Positions 1-6,736 of a stretch of 12,709 nt of DNA are shown here, piece by piece. This DNA is from an uncultured Bacteroidia bacterium. GTDB lineage: Bacteria > Bacteroidota > Bacteroidia > Bacteroidales > UBA932. Location of the stretch: positions 1-12,709 of the forward strand of contig CACXFP010000124.1 of NCBI GenBank assembly GCA_902766985.1. The letters are read 5' to 3'. Within the stretch, counting starts at the first letter, position 1, and each line of letters starts with the position of its first letter. Both the position numbers and the translations under genes were made by a program. Below the pieces are notes generated by a model, which did not search any database, was not told the origin of the DNA, and was given only the letters and a program-made list of their open reading frames with translations.

Positions 1-105
1 CTTCCGGAAGAAGGCACCCCGAAGGCAGAGGCTGAACCGGTAACCCTCATCCCCATGGGCGCAGCCCATATCAGGATTTCCGCCTTCCCCAACACAACAG
101 AATAG
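1..105 (+). CDS. C-terminal end of a probable glycoside hydrolase (partial)
   Basis: Frame 1 is open from the left edge to a TAG stop at 103-105 and encodes 34 residues. The tail contains the stretch VTLIPMGAAHIRISAFP. This resembles the 'LIPYG..LRI..FP' ending that I recall from Bacteroidetes glycosidases of the DUF1680 (GH127-like, beta-L-arabinofuranosidase) type, where the last beta-sandwich strand ends the protein. The assignment rests on this short tail only, so the family is uncertain. It is followed after 14 bases by a DUF1080 lipoprotein gene on the same strand, so the two are probably co-transcribed. The start and catalytic domain lie outside the window. Confidence 0.6.
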   Translation, partial: LPEEGTPKAEAEPVTLIPMGAAHIRISAFPNTTE

Positions 106-119
106 TAGTTTTCAAGATT

Positions 120-752
120 ATGATCAGGAAATCAATCTTTTGCTTCCTGGCTGTCTCAGCCATGCTTCTCTCCGGCTGCAAGGAGAAAAAGACCATGCTG
201 TTCAACGGTAAGGACCTTGACGGCTGGGTGCTGTATGTCGCTCCCGAAGACGGGGTGGCGGCAACCGATGTCTTCAAGGTCTCCGACGGAAAGATAGTAG
301 TGGCGGGCAAGCCTTTCGGCTATATGAGGACCGAAAAGGAATATGCAGATTATAAACTCCATGCAGAGTGGAGATGGATAGGCGCCGCCACCAACAGCGG
401 CATCTTCCAGAGGGTACAGGAGGGAGACCGTATCTGGCCGTCGGTCGTGGAGGTCCAGCTTCAGGGCGGACACGCCGGGGACCTCCTGGGGATGGGCGGT
501 ACTGCCCTTGCCCATGTGGACCCTAAGGCTCCCGGTCTCTTCTACAAGGTCAGGGCCTCGGGAGAGAGCCCTGAAAAACCTGAAGGAGAGTGGAATTCGG
601 CGGATGTCGAGGTGACCGGCAACAATGTGAAAGTATGGGTGAACGGCAAATTCGTAAATGAGGCCGAAGGCCTTTTCACCAAAGGCTGTATCGCCCTCCA
701 GAGCGAAGGCGGTCCCCTTGAGTTCCGCAACGTCTATATCGTGGAGAAATAG
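120..752 (+). CDS. DUF1080 (3-keto-disaccharide hydrolase-like) lipoprotein
   Basis: This 210-residue protein begins with a lipoprotein signal peptide (positively charged start, hydrophobic stretch, lipobox LSGC with the acylated cysteine at residue 20), so it should be anchored in the cell envelope. Residues 25-209 form one DUF1080 domain (PF06439), a concanavalin-like beta-sandwich. Family hallmarks visible are LFNGKDLDGW at 27-36, NSGIFQR at 92-98, VEVQLQ at 110-115, the GEWNSADVEVTG stretch at 156-167, and a C-terminal end matching GCIALQSEGGPLEFRNV at 189-205. Members have been linked to hydrolysis of 3-keto-glycosides, which would suit the probable glycosidase gene ending 14 bases upstream. 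The ATG at 120 is chosen because it starts the signal peptide directly. The domain call is firm; the substrate is unknown. Confidence 0.88.
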   Translation: MIRKSIFCFLAVSAMLLSGCKEKKTMLFNGKDLDGWVLYVAPEDGVAATDVFKVSDGKIVVAGKPFGYMRTEKEYADYKLHAEWRWIGAATNSGIFQRVQEGDRIWPSVVEVQLQGGHAGDLLGMGGTALAHVDPKAPGLFYKVRASGESPEKPEGEWNSADVEVTGNNVKVWVNGKFVNEAEGLFTKGCIALQSEGGPLEFRNVYIVEK

Positions 753-779
753 GGGTCAGGGCCGTTTTTTTCGTTTTCC

Positions 780-806
780 GTCGTTCTTTTTCCCAAAAAG
801 AATGAC
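780..806. repeat. Long inverted repeat next to the kinase promoter
   Basis: The left arm GTCGTTCTTTTT (780-791) and right arm AAAAAGAATGAC (795-806) are complementary over 12 positions with one G-T wobble (783/803), around a CCC loop. The right arm ends directly against the TATATTTG box at 807. The inner part is A/T only and no T-run follows, so it is a poor intrinsic terminator for the upstream gene. It covers the space where a -33 element would sit, so a regulator-binding site is a fair alternative. The function is inferred. Confidence 0.5.
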
Positions 807-814
807 TATATTTG
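807..814 (+). promoter_or_regulatory. Bacteroidetes-type -7 box (TATATTTG) before the kinase gene
   Basis: TATATTTG matches the Bacteroidetes -7 consensus TAnnTTTG exactly and lies 40 bases before the ATG at 855. There is no clear TTTG at -33; a T-rich stretch at 787-791 sits about there. It would start transcription of the kinase, isomerase and rhodanese-thioredoxin genes separately from the upstream lipoprotein gene. Confidence 0.55.
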
Positions 815-854
815 AACACCACATTTAACAACTGAAATTGGACGATAACCGAAA

Positions 855-1874
855 ATGACTATGAATCCTGGAAGGAAAGGAATCATTTCCGCCGGCAACT
901 GGGTGGTTGACAGCGTGAAATTCATTGACGTGCTGCCCGAAAAGGGCAACCTGACCACTATCCGGAAGGTTGAGGAAGGCGGGGGAGGCTGCTCCCACAA
1001 CGTCCTGCTCGACCTCGCGGCACTTAAATGCAACATCCCTCTTTATGCCGGCGGCTGCATAGGCAACGATGACCATGGGAAGATGCTTCTAGACGAACTT
1101 GATGCAATGGGTGTGGATCATTCCAGCATGCAGGTCCTTGAAGACGAATCTACTTCCTACACGGATGTGATGACTGAGCCCGGCGGGGTCCGGACGTTCT
1201 TCCATTACCGTGGTGCCAATGCCCGCCTCTGCGCTGCCGATGTCCTCTCCTGCAAGACTGATGCGAAGATTTTCCATCTCGGGTACCTACTCCTTCTCGA
1301 TGAACTTGACAAGGATGACCCGGATTACGGCATAGTCGCCGCCAGGGTTCTCGATGGTCTTCTGAAGCAAGGGTACAAAACTTCTGTGGACGTGGTTTCC
1401 GAGCAGGGAGACCGGTTCCAGCATGTGGTCAAGCCTTGCCTGAAGTACACCGACTACCTTATATTCAATGAGGTCGAGGCAGGGGCCTGTCTTGGAAGGG
1501 ATCTCCGCAAGGCCGATGGCACGATAGATCCTGAAGATGTGGCTTCCGCCGCCGCCGCCCTCATGGAATGCGGCGTAAGGGAACTGGTGCTCATCCATTT
1601 CCCCGAAGGAGGCTATGCCTTGTCGAAGGATGGCACCGGATGCTATGCCGATTCGTTCTCGCCTCCCAAGTCAGAGATAGTTTCCACCGTCGGGGCCGGG
1701 GATGCCTTCTGCGCCGGCGCTCTTTACGCCATCCATGAAGGTTATTCCCTGAGGGACACCCTTGATTTCGCCAACGCCAGCGCCCGGTTCAACCTATTCA
1801 ACCCCACCAGCACGGGCGGAGCCCCTGAAATCGGAGTGATCCGGGAATTCCTGAAAACCAGAGCAAAAAAATAA
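855..1874 (+). CDS. PfkB-family carbohydrate kinase
   Basis: This 339-residue cytoplasmic protein is a ribokinase/PfkB-family kinase, which transfers phosphate from ATP to a sugar or nucleoside hydroxyl. The N-terminal glycine motif is present (EEGGGGCSHNVLLDLAAL, near residues 36-53), with a cysteine where many relatives have alanine or serine. The second signature, STVGAGDAFCAGAL, lies near residues 277-290, with the catalytic-base aspartate at residue 283 in GAGD. The length is slightly above the usual 300-320. The gene has its own -7 box 40 bases upstream and is followed after 18 bases by a D-lyxose isomerase-like gene, which suggests that its substrate is a ketose such as xylulose or fructose. 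That substrate is an inference from context; sequence alone gives only the family. Confidence 0.88.
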   Translation: MTMNPGRKGIISAGNWVVDSVKFIDVLPEKGNLTTIRKVEEGGGGCSHNVLLDLAALKCNIPLYAGGCIGNDDHGKMLLDELDAMGVDHSSMQVLEDESTSYTDVMTEPGGVRTFFHYRGANARLCAADVLSCKTDAKIFHLGYLLLLDELDKDDPDYGIVAARVLDGLLKQGYKTSVDVVSEQGDRFQHVVKPCLKYTDYLIFNEVEAGACLGRDLRKADGTIDPEDVASAAAALMECGVRELVLIHFPEGGYALSKDGTGCYADSFSPPKSEIVSTVGAGDAFCAGALYAIHEGYSLRDTLDFANASARFNLFNPTSTGGAPEIGVIREFLKTRAKK

Positions 1875-1892
1875 CCAGATAATTACATAACC

Positions 1893-2564
1893 ATGAAACG
1901 TTCAGAAGTTAACAAGATCATCAAAAACGCAAAGGCCATGTTCGATAAGTTCTGCTTCCACCTTCCTGAATGGGCGGACTGGACTCCGGAAGACTGGGCC
2001 GAAAAGGGACATGAGTGCGATGAAATCCGTGAGAACAGCCTCGGCTGGGACATCACCGATTTCGGCAGCGGAGATTTCGAAAAGGTCGGCCTGACCCTCG
2101 TCACTATCCGCAACGGCAATGTCAGCAAAGGCGGCAAGACCTATTGCGAGAAGATAATGGCAGTCGGCGTAGGCCAGAAGACCCCCGCCCATTTCCATTG
2201 GTTCAAGACCGAGGATATCATCAACCGCGGAGGCGGCACTTTCTGCCAGCAGATGTGGAAGGCCGACGAGAAGACCGAGGAGAAGCTGGACGTTCCTTTC
2301 ACCGTCAAGGTCGACGGCGTGGAGCGCACCCTTCAGCCGGGCGAGGTTCTCAGGCTCCGCCCCGGCCAGAGCGTTACCAACGAACCCTATGTATATCATG
2401 AGTTCTGGGCGGAAGGCGAGCCCTGCATGGTGGGTGAGGTGTCGAAGGTGAACGACGATGCCAAGGACAACCGTTTCTACGATCCTATCGGCCGTTTCCC
2501 TGCGATTGAAGAGGACGAGAAGCCGTTCCGTCTGCTCTGCAACGAATATCCCACGGTGAAATAA
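1893..2564 (+). CDS. D-lyxose ketol-isomerase family protein (cupin)
   Basis: This 223-residue protein fits the D-lyxose isomerase family (PF07385), a metal-dependent cupin that interconverts D-lyxose and D-xylulose and, in several members, D-mannose and D-fructose. Likely metal ligands are His100 and His102 in PAHFHW, Glu107 in KTED, and His169 in YVYHEFW. This H-x-H-x4-E...H spacing agrees with what I recall of the Escherichia coli O157 enzyme. The length is normal for the family (about 220-230). There is no signal peptide, so it acts in the cytoplasm. It sits 18 bases after the PfkB kinase and 11 bases before the rhodanese-thioredoxin gene, so it is probably in one operon with them. The family is confident; the natural sugar is not known. 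Confidence 0.9.
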   Translation: MKRSEVNKIIKNAKAMFDKFCFHLPEWADWTPEDWAEKGHECDEIRENSLGWDITDFGSGDFEKVGLTLVTIRNGNVSKGGKTYCEKIMAVGVGQKTPAHFHWFKTEDIINRGGGTFCQQMWKADEKTEEKLDVPFTVKVDGVERTLQPGEVLRLRPGQSVTNEPYVYHEFWAEGEPCMVGEVSKVNDDAKDNRFYDPIGRFPAIEEDEKPFRLLCNEYPTVK

Positions 2565-2575
2565 CGGTTTTTTCC

Positions 2576-3421
2576 ATGCACAGGACGGCCTTGATGCTTT
2601 CCCTCATTTCCGCTTTTGCCCTGGTGTCCTGCAAGGGATACAAGGATCTGGAAGCGTCGGCGTTCCAGCAGATGCTGGCCGGCGATCCATCGGCCCAGCT
2701 CGTCGATGTGCGTACTCCGGAAGAATTTGCCGAAGGCCATCTTCCCGGGGCCGCCAACATTGACTGGCAGGCGGATGATTTCCGGGAAAAGGCGGCGGAA
2801 TCCCTGGACAAGGGCCGTCCGGTCATGGTTTATTGCCGCAGCGGAAAGCGCAGTGCGGCAGCCGCTGCCCGTCTTGACGGAATGGGATTCCGGACATACA
2901 ACCTTCTCGGGGGTTACCTGAAATGGACTGAAGAGGGCAGGGAGACGGAAGTGTCTGGAAATGAAGAGCCGGAGGACCTGGATGTCCTCTATGGCGCAGA
3001 CCTTTTGAAACCGGGGACCGCGGCCCCTGATTTCACTCTCTTCGACCTTTCCGGAAAGGAGGTACGCCTCTCCGGTCTCAGGGGAAAGACGGTAGTGCTG
3101 GATTTCTGGGCCACCTGGTGTCCCGACTGCCGGGCCGAGATTCCGGCTTTGAAAGCCATGTATGCGGCAGCGGACCCCTCCAAGGTGACCTTCGTGTCCG
3201 TCTCTTACGACAGGGATATCGAGACTCTCCGGAAATACGTTGCGGAAAACGGAATGCCCTGGGTCCAGCTTTTCGACCCCGCCGGTAAGAAAGATTCAGG
3301 CATCGGAGCCGATTATCACGTGAAATGGATTCCGTCCATGTATGTGATAGGCCCGGACGGCAAGGTGGTCCTTTCCACTGTCGTCGCCTCCAAGGTAGCT
3401 GCCTTCCTGGACGGGAAATAG
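2576..3421 (+). CDS. Lipoprotein fusing a rhodanese and a TlpA-like thioredoxin domain
   Basis: This 281-residue protein has a lipoprotein signal with lipobox LVSC (acylated Cys19), so it should be membrane-anchored outside the cytoplasm. Residues 25-122 form a rhodanese domain with an active-site loop CRSGKRS and reactive Cys87. Residues 143-280 form a TlpA/ResA-type thioredoxin domain with WCPDC (Cys182, Cys185) and the cis-proline WIPS (Pro253). Both catalytic centres look intact. Rhodaneses carry sulfur as a cysteine persulfide, and TlpA-like thioredoxins reduce disulfides in exported proteins. A linked persulfide/disulfide relay is possible but inferred. The gene follows the isomerase by 11 bases, although it has no obvious sugar role. 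It ends 6 bases from the stop of the convergent ispF gene. Confidence 0.92.
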   Translation: MHRTALMLSLISAFALVSCKGYKDLEASAFQQMLAGDPSAQLVDVRTPEEFAEGHLPGAANIDWQADDFREKAAESLDKGRPVMVYCRSGKRSAAAAARLDGMGFRTYNLLGGYLKWTEEGRETEVSGNEEPEDLDVLYGADLLKPGTAAPDFTLFDLSGKEVRLSGLRGKTVVLDFWATWCPDCRAEIPALKAMYAAADPSKVTFVSVSYDRDIETLRKYVAENGMPWVQLFDPAGKKDSGIGADYHVKWIPSMYVIGPDGKVVLSTVVASKVAAFLDGK

Positions 3422-3427
3422 GATCTG

Positions 3428-3907
3428 TTACCGGAATACCAGGGCTGTAGCCCAGACCTGGCAGCCTTCGCCACGGCCGACGAACCCAAGGTTCTCGGCC
3501 GTGGTTGCCTTTATGCTCACCCGGGCCGGGGAGATTCCCATCACGGATGCAAGGCAATCACGCATTTCGTTGATATGAGGCGCCAGTTTCGGCTTCTGCA
3601 AGGCTATGGTGATGTCCACGTTGCCGATGCTGTAACCTTTCGATCCTATCATCTCCGAGACCTTGCCGAGCAGGATCTTGCTGTCCACGCCGGCCCACTC
3701 GTCGGAGGTGTCGGGGAAGAAATGTCCGATGTCTCCCAGTGCAAGGGCGCCCAGTAGGGCGTCGCACAGGGCGTGGATGGCCACGTCGCCGTCCGAATGC
3801 GCCACAAAGCCGAAAGGACAGTCTAAGTTGATTCCGCCCAGCCACATGGGCAGTCCGGGGGCTATTTCATGCACGTCGTAGCCGTTGCCTATCCTTATGT
3901 CTTCCAT
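3428..3907 (-). CDS. ispF: 2-C-methyl-D-erythritol 2,4-cyclodiphosphate synthase
   Basis: The product makes the cyclic diphosphate in the non-mevalonate (MEP) isoprenoid pathway, a cytoplasmic homotrimer with zinc and magnesium. With the start at 3907 it has 159 residues, the normal length. Visible hallmarks are RIGNGYDVH with Asp11 and His13, HSDGDVAIH (37-45) with His45, GDIGHFFPDT, and the C-terminal ATTAENLGFVGRGEG (134-148). An in-frame ATG at 3928 would add seven residues, but it lies inside the likely -7 box TACTTTTG on this strand, and most family members begin just before RIG.GYDVH, so 3907 is preferred. It stands alone on the minus strand, divergent from the mutL run. Confidence 0.96.
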   Translation of the reverse strand: MEDIRIGNGYDVHEIAPGLPMWLGGINLDCPFGFVAHSDGDVAIHALCDALLGALALGDIGHFFPDTSDEWAGVDSKILLGKVSEMIGSKGYSIGNVDITIALQKPKLAPHINEMRDCLASVMGISPARVSIKATTAENLGFVGRGEGCQVWATALVFR

Positions 3908-3927
3908 ACTTGAGATGCCTGTTTTCA

Positions 3928-3935
3928 CAAAAGTA
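3928..3935 (-). promoter_or_regulatory. Bacteroidetes-type -7 box (TACTTTTG) for ispF
   Basis: On the minus strand this reads TACTTTTG, an exact TAnnTTTG match, 20 bases before the ATG ending at 3907. Transcription would start near 3920-3923, which excludes the upstream ATG at 3928. No clear -33 element is visible. Confidence 0.5.
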
Positions 3936-3947
3936 AATAATTTTGAC

Positions 3948-3955
3948 TACATTTG
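3948..3955 (+). promoter_or_regulatory. Bacteroidetes-type -7 box (TACATTTG) for the mutL gene run
   Basis: TACATTTG is an exact TAnnTTTG match, 20 bases before the ATG at 3976. It is placed back-to-back with the ispF -7 box, with 12 bases between them. It would start transcription of the seven-gene run ending at 9658. The -33 side is only T-rich (TTTT at 3922-3925). Confidence 0.55.
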
Positions 3956-3975
3956 TTTGGTTAAAGGTTATCAAA

Positions 3976-4287
3976 ATGGGACTTTTCAATAATTTCATGG
4001 GGCAGGAAGAGCACAGGGTGTTCAATTACAAGCCCATATATTACGACAAGGACGAAGAAGAGCGCAAGCGCAAGTTCGCCGCCGTAGACGGTTCCCTTGA
4101 GAAGAAAGACGAAGACGGCAAGGAAAAGACCTATGTGCCGGGTTCCTACGTGCACGGCGCCTTCCGCGACGGGAATTACGCCACCCGCAGGGGCACCGGC
4201 AAGATCCCCGCCATCATAGGGGTGATAGGCGTGATCCTCTTCGTCGTGATTCTGATGTACATCGCGAAATTCTATTCCCTGCTGTAG
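3976..4287 (+). CDS. Small single-pass membrane protein upstream of mutL
   Basis: This 103-residue protein of unknown function starts MGLFNNFMGQEEHRVF and has a highly charged middle section (DKDEEERKRKF, EKKDEDGKEK). One strong transmembrane helix lies at about residues 77-98 (IPAIIGVIGVILFVVILMY), close to the C-terminus, so it looks tail-anchored with the charged part inside the cell. The sequence can be read open upstream to a TTG at 3943, but that would place the -7 box at 3948-3955 inside the gene, so ATG 3976 is chosen. It is the first gene of the run and ends 3 bases before mutL. I recall similar small proteins with a C-terminal helix in Bacteroidetes, but I cannot assign a role. Confidence 0.8.
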   Translation: MGLFNNFMGQEEHRVFNYKPIYYDKDEEERKRKFAAVDGSLEKKDEDGKEKTYVPGSYVHGAFRDGNYATRRGTGKIPAIIGVIGVILFVVILMYIAKFYSLL

Positions 4288-4290
4288 CAC

Positions 4291-6096
4291 ATGGAACTCA
4301 AGATCCTTCCGTCGAACATAGCCAACATGATAGCCGCCGGAGAAGTGGTCCAGCGGCCGTCTTCAGTGGTGAAAGAGCTGATGGAGAATGCCATGGACGC
4401 CGGGGCTTCGCAGGTCACGGTGGTCATTGCCGATGCCGGAAGGACTCTTATACAGGTCATCGACAACGGCTGCGGCATGGATCCGGACGAGGCTGTGCTC
4501 TGCTTTGAGCGCCACGCCACCTCGAAAATTGCGACGGCGGAGGACCTTGCCGACATCTCCACCTACGGGTTCAGGGGGGAGGCCCTCTCCAGCATCGCGG
4601 CTGTGTCGGAGGTAACCCTAAGGACAAGGAAGGAAGGCGAAAGCCTCGGATGCGAGGTCGTCTTTGCCGATTCCAAACACGTTTCAACCAGCGAGACGGC
4701 CTGCCCTGCCGGAAGTAATTTCTCCGTCAGGAACCTGTTCTACAACGTCCCTGCGAGGAGGAAGTTCCTAAAGTCGGATAACGTGGAGTTCAAGCATATC
4801 GTCGAAGAATTCACCCGTGTCGCCCTCACGAGACCGGAAGCCGGATTCACCCTTATCCACAACGGCCGGGACATCTATGTCTTGAAGCCGGCCAAAAGCC
4901 TGAAGTTCAGGATTACTGACCTGCTGGGAGCCGGAGTGGTCGGGGAGGTGGTCGATGTCGCCGCGGACACCTCGGTAGTGAACCTGAGGGGATTCGTGGG
5001 CAGGCCTGATACGGCGAAGAAGACCCTCGGCAACCAATTCTTCTTCGTGAACGGGAGGTATTTCCGGAGCGCCTACATGCACAAGGCGGTGATGAAGGCC
5101 TACGAAGACCTTATCCCCGAAGGTGTCACGCCTTCGTATTTCCTGTATCTTGAAGTTGATCCCAAGTCGATGGATGTAAATATCCATCCCACGAAGACAG
5201 AGATAAAATTCGAGGACGACAGCGTCATCTTCCAGGTAATCTTCGCCTGTGTGAAGGAGAGCCTTGGACGGAATTCCGGAGCCGGGACTATAGATTTCGA
5301 TAGCCCGCGTTCCGGCGAGATGCCTGTTTTCAGCAGCAGGTTCGAGGATTTCCATCCCGTTGCGACCCCCGCTCCCGACACCGACCCTTCCTACAACCCC
5401 TTTGTCGGCGAAGGTGTCCAGAGTCAGATGGATTTTTCAGGACACGACTGGAATTCAGGTGCTTACAAGACCGGGAGCCTTGTGGACCGGAAGCAGGACT
5501 ACGGCAGGCTCTTCGAGGAAAAGTCCCTTCCGCTTTCCCGGATAATAATCCTTCAGGGAAAGTACTTGGTCACGCCGGGTAAGGAAGGCCTTACGGTAGT
5601 GAACATACGCAGGGCCAGGGAAAGGATACTCTACGAGAGATTCCTCGGCGTCCTGTCGAAGGAAGGCCATATTACCCAGGTCTCCCTCTTTCCCGTAACG
5701 GTCCAGGTGGGTGTAGAGAACCGGCTTGTCTTCGATGCCCATGGGGAAGAACTCCGCAAGCTCGGTTTCGACATAACTCCTTTCGGGAATGATACCGTGG
5801 TGGTCAACGGTGTCCCCGAGGGATTCTCCAACGAGGCGGGGAAGGTCCAGACCATGGTCGGCGACCTCCTCCTCATCCTCTCCGACGACTCCGCCGACCT
5901 CCCGGGCGTGCTCGAATCAAAGAAAGCCCAGGCCTTCGCAACCCTCGGTGCCGCTTCCGGCGAGGATCTTTCTTCTCCGGTCGAGGCCCAGAGGCTGCTG
6001 GACGCCCTTTTCTCCTGCGACAATGCTGAATTCACCACAGGCGGCCGCAGGATAATAACCCGGATTCCCATCTCGGACATTGACAAGAAATTCTAG
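4291..6096 (+). CDS. mutL: DNA mismatch repair protein MutL
   Basis: This 601-residue protein links mismatch recognition by MutS to downstream excision. The N-terminal GHKL ATPase is intact: IAAGEVVQRPSSVVKEL (14-30) with Glu29, Asn33 in MENAMDAG, DNGCGM (58-63), GFRGEALSS (93-101) and NIHPTK (297-302). A linker of about 80 residues (330-410) leads to the dimerisation domain. There the metal-binding motif usually written DQHA(x)2E(x)4E reads NIRRARERILYE (438-449), so only the two glutamates remain. The ACR site reads ATL and the CPHGRP site reads TTGGRR. A probable beta-clamp motif, QVSLFP (463-468), is kept. The protein is therefore probably not a nicking endonuclease. It starts 3 bases after the small membrane protein gene and ends 6 bases before the rhomboid gene. 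Confidence 0.97.
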   Translation: MELKILPSNIANMIAAGEVVQRPSSVVKELMENAMDAGASQVTVVIADAGRTLIQVIDNGCGMDPDEAVLCFERHATSKIATAEDLADISTYGFRGEALSSIAAVSEVTLRTRKEGESLGCEVVFADSKHVSTSETACPAGSNFSVRNLFYNVPARRKFLKSDNVEFKHIVEEFTRVALTRPEAGFTLIHNGRDIYVLKPAKSLKFRITDLLGAGVVGEVVDVAADTSVVNLRGFVGRPDTAKKTLGNQFFFVNGRYFRSAYMHKAVMKAYEDLIPEGVTPSYFLYLEVDPKSMDVNIHPTKTEIKFEDDSVIFQVIFACVKESLGRNSGAGTIDFDSPRSGEMPVFSSRFEDFHPVATPAPDTDPSYNPFVGEGVQSQMDFSGHDWNSGAYKTGSLVDRKQDYGRLFEEKSLPLSRIIILQGKYLVTPGKEGLTVVNIRRARERILYERFLGVLSKEGHITQVSLFPVTVQVGVENRLVFDAHGEELRKLGFDITPFGNDTVVVNGVPEGFSNEAGKVQTMVGDLLLILSDDSADLPGVLESKKAQAFATLGAASGEDLSSPVEAQRLLDALFSCDNAEFTTGGRRIITRIPISDIDKKF

Positions 6097-6102
6097 GCAG
6101 AA

Positions 6103-6735
6103 ATGAATCAGAACTCCTTCTGGAACACCATACCTCCCGTGACGAAGAACATCATCGTCATCAATGTCATTGTGTTCATCGCCACCCTGCTCAACGAGAA
6201 CCTCATGGTCGGGAACTTCGCAATGTTCTTCCCGACTTCGCCGTATTTCCGCTGGTGGCAGCCGCTCACCCACATGTTCATGCATGGAGGCATCTGGCAC
6301 ATCTTCTTCAACATGTACACCCTCCTCATCTTCGGCATCGCCGTTGAGAGGATCCTGGGATCGAAACGGTTCCTGATATTCTATTTCGCATGCGGACTCG
6401 GGGCTGCCGCCCTCCATCTGGCCGTCACCTGGTTCCAGCTCTCCCATGGCGGGTCGGTGTCCCTCCTGGGCGTTCCCATGCTCGGAGCTTCCGGCGCCAT
6501 CTACGGCGTCCTCATCGCCTACGCTATGTTCTACCCCGACTCCATACTCACCCTAATTTTCCCTCCCATCTCCCTCAAGGCCAAATGGTTCATCCTCATA
6601 TTCGCAGGCATTGAACTCGTGACGGGCATCTTCGGCACCCTTGACGGAATCGCGCATTTCGCCCATCTCGGCGGCATGATCGTTGGGTGGCTGCTGATAA
6701 CATTCTGGAAAAGAAGCCGCAGGCTTTACTATTGA
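6103..6735 (+). CDS. Rhomboid-family intramembrane serine protease
   Basis: This 210-residue multi-pass membrane protein has about six hydrophobic helices. Rhomboids cut substrate transmembrane helices within the membrane with a Ser-His dyad. The serine is Ser130 in GASGAIYG (128-135), and the histidine is His188 in HFAHLGGMIVGW. The conserved oxyanion-side residues also appear, in HGGIWHIFFNMY with His66 and Asn70. The length is standard for a bacterial core rhomboid with no extra domain. It lies 6 bases after mutL and 1 base before the next gene, so it is firmly in the operon. The endogenous substrate is unknown. Most of its start region (MNQNSFWNTIPPVTKN) is short and cytoplasmic. Confidence 0.93.
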   Translation: MNQNSFWNTIPPVTKNIIVINVIVFIATLLNENLMVGNFAMFFPTSPYFRWWQPLTHMFMHGGIWHIFFNMYTLLIFGIAVERILGSKRFLIFYFACGLGAAALHLAVTWFQLSHGGSVSLLGVPMLGASGAIYGVLIAYAMFYPDSILTLIFPPISLKAKWFILIFAGIELVTGIFGTLDGIAHFAHLGGMIVGWLLITFWKRSRRLYY

Positions 6736-6736
6736 T

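Noticed and set aside
780..806. Inverted repeat as an intrinsic terminator of the DUF1080 gene
   Set aside because: The stem is mostly A/T and the right arm is followed by TATATTTG, not a T-run; a regulatory site fits better.
1902..2399. Long minus-strand open frame opposite the lyxose isomerase gene
   Set aside because: It is a shadow of a strongly conserved plus-strand gene; its translation shows no family motif and there is no promoter.
3908..3928. Upstream ATG at 3928 as the ispF start
   Set aside because: It lies inside a perfect -7 box on the minus strand, and IspF proteins normally begin just before RIG.GYDVH.
3943..3975. TTG at 3943 as start of the small membrane protein
   Set aside because: The extension contains the TACATTTG promoter box and adds unlikely N-terminal sequence; ATG 3976 fits better.
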